Positions 45,413 through 57,823 of a DNA stretch of 64,000 bases are shown here, one piece after another (position 1 is the stretch's first letter; each line of letters starts with the position of its first letter). This DNA comes from Anthostomella pinea (lineage: Eukaryota; Ascomycota; Sordariomycetes; Xylariales; Xylariaceae). Below the pieces are notes generated by a model. It did no database searches. It was given only the letters and a program-made list of their open reading frames with translations, and was not told where the DNA came from. The stretch covers positions 2,294,001 through 2,358,000 of the forward strand of contig CAUWAG010000020.1 of NCBI GenBank assembly GCA_963556695.1. The letters are read 5' to 3'. The position numbers were made by a program, and so were the translations under genes.

Positions 45413-46083
45413 CAGATTAAGCCCTGAGTGGTCTGGAGAAAACTGGGGGAAGAAGCCGGAAAAGGAGGCCGTGGAAGCTAGGTACTGTGGAGCCTGTCGA
45501 CAGAGAGATACGGGATTGCCGGGAGTCTTGTATGCTGTCAAGTCGGCGGCGAGGTTGCACGGCTTCAGGACAGACGATGAAATCAACGATTAAATCGATC
45601 GTTGCCCTCAAACTAGCTTCACCTCTTGGAATATCTTCTTTACAATCAATACAACTACCCTAGTCCGACCGCGACCGCGACCGGAAAGTCTTGGTTAAGC
45701 ACACGGATGCACGGACTATGCATCTTTAGAGGGTTGGTGTTTACGTAGAGCACTAGAACCCTATCCCTAACCCTAAGCCATCCATCATATGGTGCACCTC
45801 ACTATCACGTGACCTGGTTCACGTGACCTGGTGGGGTGGACGCGTTGCCGCAGACCGCAATCTCCCTACGACTCCTATTCACCCTCTCCCCTGGTGAGGT
45901 TTGAGCAGGCGCCTGTACCGTCGACACCAACGCTTTACAAATTGCGCAGGATAACGGGGTGTAAAGGCGGAACGTCCTTCCCCGACACGAAAGAGTCACG
46001 CTTGAGAGCTTGAGGTGCTGTCGCCGGGTTTCGGATGCAGCGCTGCATTCACGTGGTACGAAAGTTGGATCTGGCCCGAAGCA
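45413..46083. other. Intergenic region with E-box pair
   Basis: About 670 bases upstream of the F-box gene. It contains a short telomere-like run (CCCTAACCCTAA at about 45765-45776) and two CACGTG sites, listed separately. Confidence 0.55.
45805..45831 (+). promoter_or_regulatory. Tandem CACGTG palindromes upstream of the F-box gene
   Basis: TCACGTGACCTGG occurs twice, 14 bp apart, about 250 bp before the F-box start codon. CACGTG is the binding core of bHLH and bHLH-zip factors (fungal Cbf1/SREBP-like). Duplication in one helical-turn-and-a-bit spacing suggests a real site; the factor is unknown. Confidence 0.4.
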
Positions 46084-47377
46084 ATGCCGACTTTGAACGA
46101 TGACATACTTCTCCTCATCTTCGAGGCTGTCGGCACGTCGAAAGACAGAAGAAGAGACCAGAGCTGCGTGAAGACATTGTTAGCCTGCTGCTTGGTCAGC
46201 GAAGCATGGCAGCGACTCGTCCAGCCAATCCTGAACCAAGTGCTCATCATCGACAGCGAGGACCATCTGCAACGACGACTGTTGAATCGATCACCCGAAG
46301 ACTTGAAGGGTGTACGGGAGATTGTTCTCCAACAGTCCCACCCTGATGCGCACTTCCATCTCGACCTGGGGCAGGTCCTGCGCGCACTGCCGCTCCAGAA
46401 TCTGCGCTCGTTCATCTGCTTTGATAGAGCTACTTTCGGTGGGTATCATTCGCATGATCCCCTGGACAGATCTTTGATTGGCCAGGTCCGTTATTCTCCG
46501 CCTCCTCTAGATCACGATCTTTCAAGTGTTCGCGAGGCTTTACTCTGCAACATCAACGGTGGCTCGAGCTGGACGCCCTTTCTGCTGAGGACCACTAAGC
46601 TCCGTGATCTCACTTTCCACGGCGCAGGCTGGACAGGACACAGCGAATACGCGAATAGTCCCTTGTACCTCCCATCAGAGCCCGCTCCCGTACGTATATC
46701 GATGGGTAGAATCCCTGGGAGTTGCCTGGGAGACCCGCTGACACTTATATCGACAATGTTAGTTCTCCCTAAAGAGACTCGAAATCTTTCGCTCTTGCAT
46801 CCAAAAAGAACCGTTGCGGTGGCTGCTTTCCAGCTCTGCCGATAGCCTGAAACATCTCAGTGTTCGGTACATGCAGAGAGAATGGGACACCTTCGCAGAT
46901 ATCTCTAAGCTTCGCGCGGATGGTCTGCTACCGGAAGTCCACCATCTGACTTTCGCCGTCAGTGACTCTCGCGGAGTCAAGAACTTCGATGACATCGTAC
47001 GAAAACCTTTGGCCGCATGGCAGGGGCTGCATACCATGTACATCTACGGCGAAGACAACAAGTGTCGAGCAGCAATTTTCCACGGGCTCTCCCAGCTGCA
47101 GCCTTGTCCTGTCATCGAGATGGGCGTCGGCGACATGAGAATGATCGATCTGAAAAGCCTCTTCCGGCTGCGCAAGGGTAAGCTGCAGCCTGGCACCCAT
47201 CTCCGGCTCATCAGCAAGCGGGTGCGAACGGAGGGCCGTATGGGAGGGTATGAGACGTGGGGGACCCAGGACGGGCAGAGCCATGAGTACTGGTCAGAGA
47301 TGGAGGAGGAGGCTAAAGAGCTCGCAAAGAAGCACGGCGTCAAGCTTGAAGTGGCCGAGGTGTCTTACTATGCTTAA
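46084..47377 (+). CDS. F-box-like protein, fungal-specific
   Basis: Two exons, 46084-46689 and 46763-47377, join in phase 0 (donor GTACGT, acceptor GTTAG) giving 406 aa. The N-terminus (MPTLNDDILLLIFEAVG ... LLACCLVSEAWQRLVQPIL) has the hydrophobic spacing of an F-box: L-P/N-x-D-I-L-L-x-I-F then C-L-V-S-x-x-W. The remaining 340 residues are weakly repetitive and Leu-rich, as in many fungal F-box proteins with diverged LRR-like C-termini. F-box proteins bind Skp1 in SCF ubiquitin ligases and select targets. The start MPTLND is preferred over an upstream frame extension because it places Met directly at the F-box. The target is unknown. Confidence 0.75.
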
Positions 47378-48213
47378 TTGATTTCCCTTTTTGAGGCCGT
47401 CCAAGCTGTTTGCAGGAGACGATGATAATGCGTGATGGTATGAGAAGTGTCACTGCCTGTTTCGGTCTTGAGACGGCTCTTCATTCGCTAGATGGCTGAC
47501 GTGCTTTAAGATCGGACGTTGGTGGCTGTCAGCAGAAAATACTCCAAGCCCACTGCGGTTGAGCATCACAGATAGTTCGAACGTCAAATTGTCGCCAAGA
47601 ATCGATAGGCTGACTTCGGCGAGCGTTTCATACCCGCAAGCTTTGTATCATCATCATTGCGCTCCGCCCTACACGCCGAGATCAACAGAAGATGATACCG
47701 GCCCTTTGCCTCCGGTATTTATATGGAATGTTTCAACAAGGATAGGTACCATTTCCATACTTCATGAGACTGCGTCCCGCGTCGGCGTGCAGCTGAATAA
47801 CCGTCCTGCACCCACGGATATCTTGTCCGACACAATGGATTTCAAGTGAAACCAAAGTAGCCGACTCACCTATGTTCGACGCAGACATTAGACACACCAA
47901 GGAAGAGGAAGGGATTTGGGATGTCGCCGCGGACCTCTTCCTAGCCATCTCGAGTGGGAGATCTGAAGGATTCGTTCTAGCGCGCGGTAGTAGCCGCCTA
48001 GATCGCGCTGTTATCACACGGGCTGAGTAGGCTTAGGGCGATTCATCATCCAGGCAGCCAGATTCCTCGGTCCCGGGACGAGGCGCGCGATAATCTCGGC
48101 ATGGGATCGGTGCCCAAGATATATAAAGAAGCCTTTTGGGTATCATCTTGTCGTTGATCAAGCAATCCCATCATCTCCTCGTACCAAGTGTCGATAACAT
48201 CGTCTTTCCCCCA
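47378..48213. other. Intergenic region
   Basis: About 830 bases with no convincing coding sequence. TATATAAAG at about 48120 lies roughly 95 bp before the O-methyltransferase start and could be its TATA box. Confidence 0.5.
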
Positions 48214-49648
48214 ATGGCTTCACCTCAAAGCCGCATCACCGAATTAGCGGCCACCGTTGCTACCCACACCGCTCGAATCGACAGCTATCTAGCCGAGCAC
48301 AGTCTGCCGTTCCCATCCTTCGAAAGCGATGGCCCGATCTCCCTGGGTCTACCCCGAGAGCTGGAAGAATCTCGAAGCGCAGCGCTCCGGGCCAGTCAGG
48401 AACTCGATGATCTCCTCCAGGGACCGAGGGATCTCATTTTCAACCACCATGTCCGTGTCGTCTGGTAGCTCCGCGCCCTCCCCAGTGGTATCTTACAGTC
48501 CTACAGCACAACCAACTACTCTATCTGAAGTTCATCTCGCGCTTCGACCTTGGCAACAAAGTGCCGCTGGACGGCGAGATCACGTATACCGAGCTAGCGG
48601 ACACCATCGGCGTCGACCCCGGTGCGGTCCGTCGTATCGTCCGCCTCGCCATTGCCTATCGCATCTTCCGCGACCCCCGCCCCGGCGTCGTCGCCCACAG
48701 CGCGGCGTCGCGGCTACTCGCCGAGGACGGGCACATAGCAGACTAGGTGGGCTCCTGCGTGTACGACATGTGGCCGGCGGCGCAGAACACCGTTGACGCG
48801 CCGGTCAAATGGCCGCAGGCTTCCGAGCCGAACCAGACTGTGCGTAGATAGATAGCACTCTCGGCTCCCAGGGTTGTGCCGATGGCTAGCTAATTGTCGC
48901 CGTGCAGGGCTTCTCGCTCGCGTTCGACACCGACGAGTCTTTCTACGCCGCTCTAGGCGAGGATCCCGAGCGAGCGCGTCGTTTCGGGGGCGCCATGAGT
49001 TGGTTCACGCAGGGCGACGAGTACTCGCTGCGCCACCTCACGGACGGCTACCCCTTGGGCGCGCTCGGCTCCGGCAGCACCGTCGTCGACCTGGGGGGAT
49101 CGTACGGCGAGACCGCGTTCGCCGTCGCGTGGAAGTTCCCCGACCTGCACCTGATTGTCCAGGAGCTGCCCGAGGTCGTCGCAAACTCCAAGGAAGAAGA
49201 GGGTGTGGACGTCAAGTTCATGGCTCACGACTTCTTCCGGGAGCAGCCCGTCAGGGGGGCCGACGTCTATATGTACCGCTGGACCTTCCACAACTGGCCG
49301 GATAAGTACTGCGTGCAGATCCTCAGGGCGCTCATCTCGGCCCTCGAGCGAGGGGCTCGTGTGGTTGTCATGGACTCTGTCATGCCGCCTCCGTCTGTGC
49401 TTCCGGACGACATGGATAAGAACATGAGGTGCGTACATGCTTTTGCATTATTCCGGGGTGATCTGGTGCTGGCTTGCTTTCGCAGGGCCGTAGATCTGAC
49501 TATGTTGGAGATAGAAAATGCTAGGGAACAAGATCTGGAAGAATGGAAGAGCCTGTTTCTGCAGGCTGACTCCAGGTTTGCGTTTCAAGGGGTGAAACAG
49601 CCTCCTGGCTCTTATCTGGCTATCCTTGAGTGTATTTGGCAAGTGTAA
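48214..49648 (+). pseudogene. SAM-dependent O-methyltransferase with one nonsense codon
   Basis: Four exons join in phase: 48214-48450, 48507-48839, 48908-49428 and 49486-49648. The protein has the usual dimerisation/winged-helix N-terminus (KFISRFDLGNKVPLDGEITYTELAD begins it), SAM motif VVDLGGSYGETAF, DLHLIVQELP, the catalytic-His region TFHNWPD, and the C-terminal PPGSYLAILE. It resembles sterigmatocystin/aflatoxin-type O-methyltransferases. In exon 2 an in-frame TAG (48744-48746) follows HIAD and precedes VGSCVYDMWPAA; relatives have Trp here, so TGG to TAG is the simplest change. All other exons remain open and splice sites are intact, so inactivation seems recent. The first intron boundary is ambiguous (48498 or 48506 acceptor). 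Confidence 0.87.
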
Positions 49649-50963
49649 TATGCGTGGTTGCGCGCAGGATAGTTTTCTTGCGTGGGATGTAGTGAAGGAA
49701 TGGGGAGTGCTTTGAATCAGGACGACAGCCCAAAGGCACCTGCTAAGAGTTCACACCCGGGCACTCTTTAGTTGCCTTCGCCAGTTACTTGCCAACCATG
49801 GCTTCTTCGAGCAAGTCGTCTACAGTTAATCCATCCTTTTCTCTTCTCCGAGATGGCCTCGGCCAAGGCAGAGCTGCCACACATACCACCACCCCTCCTC
49901 GTTTGGACGACTGCACACACCCTTCGTGAACCTCCCTGCCCTCCTATCGCGGCTGTTGGTGACGAGGACGCCATGCTCGCAAATGTCTGTCCATACGGCA
50001 CGAATAACGCTGAATTCTCTCCTGGCCTTTGATACCATAGAATCCAGATCGCCTGGTATCACAGCGACGGTGGCGTGAGACATGGAAACAAAACAGCGAT
50101 TTTCCCGCGGTATTTCAGAAACGCGAACGAGTTTTGAAACGCGTCCCTCGGGGAGCGGCGTGTTCCAGTTTGGGACTTCACGCTCGAGGGACGGGGTCAT
50201 GCCCATCGCCAGGACTGTCCGAGTATTCAAGCATGCGGATTTGACCTAGCAAGGCCATAGGTTACTGTAGCGGCTTCAGCGCAACTCACGATTTTGTCTG
50301 GGGACGTATCGCGGCAGAACATTGGCGCCCAGTCACTCAGACCGCCCATTAACATTCGGCAAGATGCTCTTCGCGGCGTCTCCCCGGAAGGCCGGCTCCC
50401 TTGGCTCGACCATCTTCATGTAACCTTAGTTAAGCGGACCATCTGTCGGCTTGCGAGTCAAATAGCGTACTATATTGACGCGGGCATCATCAAAGTCGGT
50501 CTTGTACTCGCCATGGGAGCTGTGTATGCCAGTCATCCGGATCTCGGGACGCGGCGGGAGTGCCGCTTGAGTGTTGATGACACGAAGTGTGTTGTTGGCA
50601 TTGAATTCCAAGCCAAGGCCACTCCTCCGCTCGCCGAACTGACAGTCACGATACCCCTTCCGCTCTTCGGGTATATGCAGTTTGACAGTCGAAGGGTCTT
50701 CGTGGTCGGTGTGACCAAGCGGGCCTCGGAAAGGCGGTTGGTACGGTAGTCACTGGAGGGTATCATTGATTGGGAGATTTTAGAATTTTTCTATATTCTA
50801 TCTAGGGGTCTCCATCAAGTCCCGTACCGGACACTCGACGATTGAGCCATCTAGTACCCGTGAGTTCCGTACTCTTCTAGCAAATGCAACAGTCGCTTTC
50901 TATGTGTATCTTCTATCCTCTATCCTCCAATGTCATAAGCTTTCATAACTCGTAGCGATAAAA
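49649..50963. other. Intergenic region
   Basis: About 1.3 kb. Open frames on both strands (49826-50230 minus, 50294-50749 plus) have no recognisable domain and no splice support, so I leave them unassigned. The dehydrogenase 3' UTR lies at the right end. Confidence 0.5.
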
Positions 50964-52019
50964 TCACTGCGCCTTGAGAACAGCGCGGAAGTGGACCTCG
51001 CCATTCTCCAGCTTCGTCATGGCGTCCTGGATGCCCTCCTCCGTCATGGGGAAGGTCTGGATGACCGGCTTGATCTGGTGGAGGGCGGCGAACTGCAGCA
51101 TCTTCTGGTGGACGTGCCGCGAGGCGACGACGGAGCCCTGGATGGTCAGGCCCTGGACAACAATCGGGAAGTAGGGCATTTCGAAGTTGCCAAACGCGAC
51201 GGAGAGCGGGAAGATCTTGGAGCCCGGGGCCATGATGGGCACAATCTGCTCCCAGTTGGGCTGGGCCGAGGTCGTCACCAACAGGCGGTTCAGGGGCCGC
51301 GAGATCTTGAGCTCCTTCTTGCCCTTGGTGGCGATGAACTCGTGGGCGCCGAGGCGCATCGCCTCGTCCTTCTTGGAGTCGCTGCCGGACAGTACGGTGA
51401 CGCGGCAGCCCATCTTGGCGGCGAATTGGATGGCGAGGTGACCCAGGCCGCCGACACCCATGATACCGACGTTGTCGGTGGGGTTGAGAGGGAAGTCGTG
51501 CAGGGCGGAGAAGACGGTGGCACCACCGCACTGCAGGGGAGCGGCGTCTTCGTCCGACAGCTCGTCGGGTGTCTTGAAGACGAAGGCTTCACGCCATACG
51601 GCGTGTGATGCAAAGCTGCCCTGGTCAAGGTCTGCCTCGCCGTACATTTTGCGCTCGGGGCAGTGGATGTCGCTGCCTGACAGGCATTGCTGGCAGTGGC
51701 CGCACGTGTTGTGGTTGTAGCCCCAGCCCACGCGGTCACCCTTCTTCAGGACCTTGCAGTCAGGGCCGGTGCTCTCGACGACGCCAACACCTTCGTGTCC
51801 AAGAACCATGTCTGCGTTCTTGTAGTGCAGATCTATGATCACATGATTAGCTGTCGCTCGGTAGTCAGAATGCAGTGGTCAGAACCCACCAGTACCGCAG
51901 AGACCGGAGGCGGTGACCTTGATGAGAACATTGTCTCCGGTTAGCTGGTCGGGCTTCGTGGTAGTGGACTTCTTGGGCGCGCCGGACTCGGTGCCCTTGA
52001 AGACGGTGAAAGAAGGCAT
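50964..52019 (-). CDS. Zinc-dependent alcohol dehydrogenase (MDR superfamily)
   Basis: Two exons, 52019-51890 and 51832-50964, join in phase (57-nt intron) giving 332 aa. The start MPSFTVFKG is the first Met. Catalytic zinc ligands are visible as Cys in GLCGTD and His in GHEGVG; structural zinc ligands are the four Cys of CGHCQQCLSGSDIHC. The Rossmann motif GVGGLGHLAIQFA binds the cofactor. The order of domains and length match medium-chain ADHs of the propanol-preferring or cinnamyl type, which interconvert primary alcohols and aldehydes in the cytosol. It may be primary metabolism or a tailoring enzyme; the neighbouring O-methyltransferase is divergent across 1.3 kb. All key residues are present, so it should be active. 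Confidence 0.95.
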
Positions 52020-54741
52020 CTTGCTTGGCTGGGTGAGAAGAGAGTACAAGACGAGGTGAGGTTAAAGGGAAAAGAGGCAATGTGTGTTGCTGGAGTTGAA
52101 CTGGTTTGACCGGGTTCCTGCCTTGGAAGGGGGTACATGTTGCTACGGTACTTATACATGTCAAACCTCAAATTTTCCTAGCCTACCTGCGTCACCAAGG
52201 GGACCAGGGCCGGACCTGAGTTCCACTTGGTCCCTCCTTAGTCCTTAGCTCCGTCTATGACGCGAGCTGTGAGGAGCCTGTAGTGCGGGACTAGCCCGCA
52301 CCGAAACCCATCTGAAGAAGTCCATCTTCATCAATTTTGTAATCCAGAAGATGCCATCAGTCTGCGGTCTGCACTGCGTTGGACGTGTTCGGGGGCCTCA
52401 CAGTCCCGAGGCGGCGACAAGTCCGGGAGTCCATGATTGAGAAGCTGGCACGTCGGCCATGGGCTTTCGAGCCTCGGCAAGGCTTGTCTCGCCTCCTGTC
52501 TCACCTGTCGCACTCGAAAGTCAAAACATGCTTATCAAGCTTGACAGGACGCTATCTATTTTTCTTCAGACTGCCGTGTATCAACGTTGCGACACCGAGC
52601 CCCTTGCACTCCGAAACTCCGAAACTCCGAAACTCCGAAAGCGGGTTGATGTCAAAAGTCAGCATTGATGACCTAATAACCACGTATCCATGTCATGTCG
52701 TCGGTGATAAAGAATGACATGACTCGCGCTATGATGCTTCTTATAACCTATCGCCGGACAACGTGTGCTTCTGTTTGATACCTTTTTTCCGTAACAAGTT
52801 ATACGTTGAGAAGTCGCAAATATCCGGCGATAGACCATGGGATTCACCATCTCAGCGGGAGTCGCGGAGCAACTGACCTGATAAGGTTCGTTCATCCATC
52901 CGAACTCTCAGTATGGTTTATGCGATCTTTTAGAGAAGAGGGCCGCCGTCTGTTTTTCGTATCACGAGACATCCACGCGGCTGCACGTTATATATTTTTC
53001 AGTGCTTACCTACCCGGTTGTTAATCCCAACCTCTCGCGATTGCCATCACCCTACCGCTACAGAGTTGTCGCCAACAGGCTATGGAGGAGAAGGGTTCCT
53101 ATGAGGTGATGCATTGCCATAAACAAGTGCCGATGCCTACTGGCTCCCAAAGGACAACGCTTGAGATGTTCGGTCACTGCCTGGTGCTTCCTCTGATACG
53201 TGTCGGTGCGACCAACGGAGTGGCCGAGGGCCGAAACAGCCCAGTCCGTACTCGAGGTGCGTTCAAACAATATCATGAGATGAATGTGGTGCATATCTCG
53301 CAGCTGGGGACTGCGGTATCTGGTGCACGATCTGTCTTGCATACTCCGACAAAGGGGTTTGCATTTCCAACGCCAGAAACGTGGGGTTGACGTTTGACGT
53401 GAGGAACCTACACGTCATCACCTGATAAGGACGGAGAGATTGCACAAATTTCAAAATGGATCTTGTCGATCGTCAACTCCCTTGATGCTTGCCTAGCCTT
53501 TTGTAGATCGTGGGTCCGGGCCGGGTCCACGATTCTTCACCGTCCAATACTCCACATCCCGTCAACCAGTAGATCGCGGGGCGGCAACACCAAGTGGATG
53601 TTTCACGTGTTTCATGCAGTGTGTGCTCGGATGAAAGCCAGCGACCAGGCCCTTGCCCGTGGATGGCAAATGTTTAGACGGGCTGGGCTGTTGGAACGGA
53701 ACTCTGGTCCGACCAAATACTCGATGTCAAATAAGAGAACCTGTTCCCGCTCGACAATCAGCGTCCTCTTTCCAGAGCTCAAGGAATAAGAGATACAACC
53801 CCTTCTGAAGCCTCACGACACCGAACAGGATTCATCATGCTTCCTTGAGGGATAGTATGCGTTGCTGTCGAAGATCTATGCTGAAGAGGATAGGAATTGC
53901 TTCGCCATCGACCGGGCTGGACATTTTCAGAGAGCAGATGCTATGGGAAAACGCATTGCTGGACACGAGATCGGGATCGCTACTGATAGCGGAAGGTCGC
54001 CCGGTATCGATATTCAGTCCATGCAGCATCGGTGCCTCTGTTCGCCCAAGGGGATGAGGACCTAGGTTGTTCTCGATTGGCCCGACCCGGTGTGAATCAT
54101 GTACACCTCCCCTCGAATATGAACATAAGACGGACGTATCCCAAGATTATATACCAAGCAGGGCTACGCTCGGAGACCAGGTTTACTGTCCTCAGGGATG
54201 TAAGATGTAAACGGCCTACAAGGGCCCCGGGTTTGTAGCCCCCAGCCTGGTATATATTCAACACGGCGCACGAAGACTATATGGCGCGTATGTGTATCTA
54301 CAGACATACTGGCTATCAAGCCGAGCCTGGTTTGAAAACAATCTGTTTTGTCATCATCGTGACCCCGTAAGGAGAGTCTCGAACCAAGCCAAGAAAGGGG
54401 CGACCTGAAGGATCGGATCAGGATGGTATTAGGCAACAGACGGAGAGGAAATCCTACGGCTTTCCGAGTGATATAGGCAGACACATTTGTCCTCATCGAG
54501 AAGCCTACGGCCATACCTTTTGCCACAGCGATGTCAAATATCCCGTTTTTGGGGACCATCTTCGGTGTTTCCGTCCAAGATGGCCTCCCTCTCTCCATAT
54601 CTAAAGAGAGACTGTTCCTCTGTTGTTCTGGCCGAGAAGTCCCATCATTCTTCAAACACAGCAGCTCCTTCAGGTCCTAAGATCCTCGTGGCTCGATCCA
54701 AAGTCCAATCGAAAAGCGCAGACAGGCGACCACTTCCGAAG
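52020..54741. other. 2.7-kb gene-poor interval
   Basis: The left end should hold the dehydrogenase promoter. No intact gene or recognisable domain is seen; frames of 60-110 codons conflict on both strands. An 8-bp tandem repeat lies at 52609-52640. Confidence 0.55.
52609..52640 (+). repeat. 8-bp tandem repeat, four units
   Basis: CTCCGAAA repeats four times head to tail. No coding context. Confidence 0.8.
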
Positions 54742-55632
54742 GATGTGTATCCACAATATCATCCTCGCATGGGTATTGTCAGGCTCTCTAGCATTGACCG
54801 CCCTCGCTCTTCCCGCTTCAGCTCCTGATGTCGGTTCAAGGGATACTGCGAATTCTACCACGTATGTTCCACCCACAACCTCTCCATGCAGGTTTTGCTA
54901 GTGATGACCGGGGTATCTGTCCTGTTGGATCTGAAAGCTGAACTTCAACATCAGAGTTCCTGGCGGTCGTCAGCACGATGATGAATACCCCAAGACTGTA
55001 CAGCATCGAAGGAACCCAGTACTATCCGAGAGAGCGGGTGACCAATACTATGGGCCTTACAGTGACGGCAAAGCCATGTGGACTGGTTTCCGTCAAGTTT
55101 TTCAGGGCGGTGATCGGACGCACTTTGTCAACACGGGCGACGTCAAAGCCGGCGAAGCAAAGCTGTACTGGACTGTACGTCTGAATACGTGCATGGGAGT
55201 GGTGATGACCATGGAGCCTCGGGGATCCGACAAGATGTGGCATATCATGGCAAATATCGACCCACAACAGGACTGGGAGGCCCAGCTCGGCGCCGTCGAA
55301 ATGGCGTTTGGCGCAGCGAAAAGAGCCACCCTCAACCCCAAGAACGTCAGGCTCGTGCTTGACAGGGCGACCTGACCAACGACCGGTACTCGGGCTTCAA
55401 TTTCCCGGCCATGCGTCAATCGTGGTCCAAGGAGCTTGACGGCAAACCGTGGTCCGATGTGCTTGCCCTTTTCTATAATACCGTGGAGCGAAGGTTGGCA
55501 CAGATGGCGGAGCCTGATCAGTTACATCAAGCATACCATCCTATCATCCCCAATACGGGCTGTCCGCCACCGGTGGGCACGATGGTGATCTTCAGCGACA
55601 GTGTCATCACAGCAGAGGATCGGAAGATTTAG
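54742..55632 (+). pseudogene. Decayed gene for a predicted secreted protein, family unknown
   Basis: The first exon (54742-54861) encodes a signal peptide (IILAWVLSGSLALTALALP with Ala at the cleavage region). An intron from GTATGT at 54862 to CATCAG at 54953 joins in phase to VPGGRQHDDEYP, YYGPYSDGKAMWTGF and THFVNTGDVKAGEAKLYWTV. The frame ends at TGA (55373-55375), but coding-like sequence continues at once in another frame: LTNDRYSGFNFPAMRQSWSK, up to a stop at 55630-55632. That points to a one- or two-base indel near 55365-55378. The Trp/Tyr/Gly-rich composition fits a secreted protein. I do not recognise the family. Further coding-like sequence may follow to about 55830. Confidence 0.5.
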
Positions 55633-57414
55633 CTTTTCTTGGGATCGGAGTTGATCTGGGCGATCTGACAGTTTCGTGTTGGTGCAACTGTTCAATATGG
55701 AATCAGGGGCATCGCGCAGAGCAAGACGCAACTGGACAAGCTGCGCGATTGTGTATACATGGTTGTTGAAAGGGGGTTCTCCTACACGTTCTACTTCAAT
55801 TTTGCAGGATGCACTGTGATGTCTTCCTTTGTCCTTCTTCTCGCAGGCAGAGTGCCGGTGGCAGTGTGGCATATCCCAGGACCGGAGCGTGTCACGAGCC
55901 TTGGCGGCTGATATACTCGCCGACGCCAGTCTAGGGATACTTCATGTCAGTATCTCCCTGAGACTGCTCACAGTAGGGGGACGGAGGGACGAAGTCGCTG
56001 ATGGGCGTGCTCCATCAGACGCACCAGTTCTTCATGGTTGATAACTTTCGTGTGCGACAGGCTCTGATTGCAAACGCTGCACCCCTATATGTCGACAATA
56101 GCCAAGGTGCGTGTCAAATCAGACGCATGCTGTTTATACTCACGTGACTACCCATTCGGTGAATGTGTCAACAAGTCTCGAGTCCGGCGCATCAACAGGT
56201 ATCCCTCAATATCGTGAATCAGAAGGTGAAGCTTTGCTGACACTCACTGGTGCTGTGTAGGGAGCAATTACTAAACCGTTTGACGGCACTCACAACAAGG
56301 TGCCGGCCTTGCAGCACTTCTGCTCTGAGTCACGGAGCCCCCTATTTTCGGACTAATGTATATACAGTGACATGGGATCAAGCTGCCTGGCAATGTACAT
56401 CTCATGTTACCCCCGGAGCACATTGCGATTACTGTCACCACCGCTTCCCTATCCTGTCGTTTCCCGCTGGGTAGAGCAAAACAACGACAAGCTATCCGCC
56501 GACCGGCCGAAGTTTCATCATAGTCCTTAGGCAGACGATGGCACACGCGGACATTGTTTGATACTTGAAGCTTGTGCCCCTTCGACAGACGGCGCCCCTC
56601 TAGTTGGAACTCTAGTCAAAGGACTCAAAATTCAATGCAGCGTGATTGAGAGCATTGGGCCGTTTTTCCTGATTTGAATTTCGCGTAGCTTGCCCTACTA
56701 ACACCTCGAGGGGATTTTGAGTTCAATGGTGATTGAATGTCTGTAATCTCAAAATTCCGTTGATTCATCGCGACTTGGTATCCAGTGTAAATTTAGAGTC
56801 ACGTTATATACATACATGTAGAGTCACGTTATTTGCACCTTGACAGCCAGGTAGGGCCTTTCAGTCTCGCATCTCCCATCTTGCGTCGGGAACTTATCTT
56901 CCCCCTCCTGGCTGCACTGCCCCGTAGCCTGTGTAGGGCCGCGGGCGCAGCCTCGACTTGCACCTTGACAGAATCCCTATGCTCCTGCCTGTCAGCCGCA
57001 GACCCCTGTGTGGTGTCGCAGGACTCCCAGGCTCGATGACCACCATGCTCTATTTTTGTATGGAGATGCCATACAAATATCCCCACGTCACTTACAGCCG
57101 ACTAAGTTACGGGCCACGTTGTCTGTTCAACCGGATGGCCGCGGATCGCGCATGTGATGAGACGGGCCACAGCTTCGCCAAGCTCGATAGCAAACATGAT
57201 TGTATTGTGCTACGATGTACAAACTCACGGACTTTGGGAAACCTCCACTGTAGGGATCCTCGGTGCATGGGTAGTCAAAGTAACTTGAATACTACTTAAG
57301 TCCCCCGTATCCTGAAATACCCTTTGACCTTCGTATCCACATCACCTCCCTGAGCACTTCTAGCCACCCCCGATCCCTACCTATGCAGCAGCTTAGGGGT
57401 TTCTATATTACACG
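55633..57414. other. Gene-poor interval
   Basis: The first 200 bases may continue the decayed gene before it. The rest shows no supported gene. A 22-bp direct repeat around AGAGTCACGTTAT (about 56798 and 56820) and a repeated GCACCTTGACAG (about 56836 and 56960) are present. The GH127 promoter should lie at the right end. Confidence 0.5.
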
Positions 57415-57823
57415 ATGCTCTTCCAGTGTATGCCCTGGAAGGCCGCCATCCTGTTTACTATTGCCCTAGCCTCAGGCCTGGTTGCGGCTGAAGGCCAGAC
57501 CCGTCAGTTATTCTCGTGTCGCTCGGGTTTCAGTTCGCTATCCTTTGGTTCTGATACTGACACTCTGCGGAAGTCACCTCCTTCAAATACACTCCGCTAC
57601 CGGTGGGGTCGGTCATTCCCTACGGATGGCTTCGTTCAGCAATGCACTCGCTTGCGCGCGGCCTACCCGGGCACCTATTCAGCGACAAAACAGGTGGCGA
57701 TGGGCACAAATTCTACAACTACGTGAGAGAATCAACATGGATGCAGGAACCCCAACATTCGGAATACAGTGCCCTGAACGAGGCGTTTCCGTACTGGTTC
57801 AACGGCCTGGTCCCTCTGGCTTA

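Noticed and set aside
45765..45776. Telomere or internal telomeric array (CCCTAA twice)
   Set aside because: Only two units; more likely a chance match or a small promoter motif.
50294..50749. 151-codon plus-strand frame as a gene
   Set aside because: No ATG at its start, no recognisable motif, and an equally long frame on the other strand nearby.
28443..52019. Calling the whole stretch a complete biosynthetic gene cluster
   Set aside because: No PKS, NRPS, terpene cyclase or cluster-specific transcription factor is visible, and housekeeping-like genes intervene.
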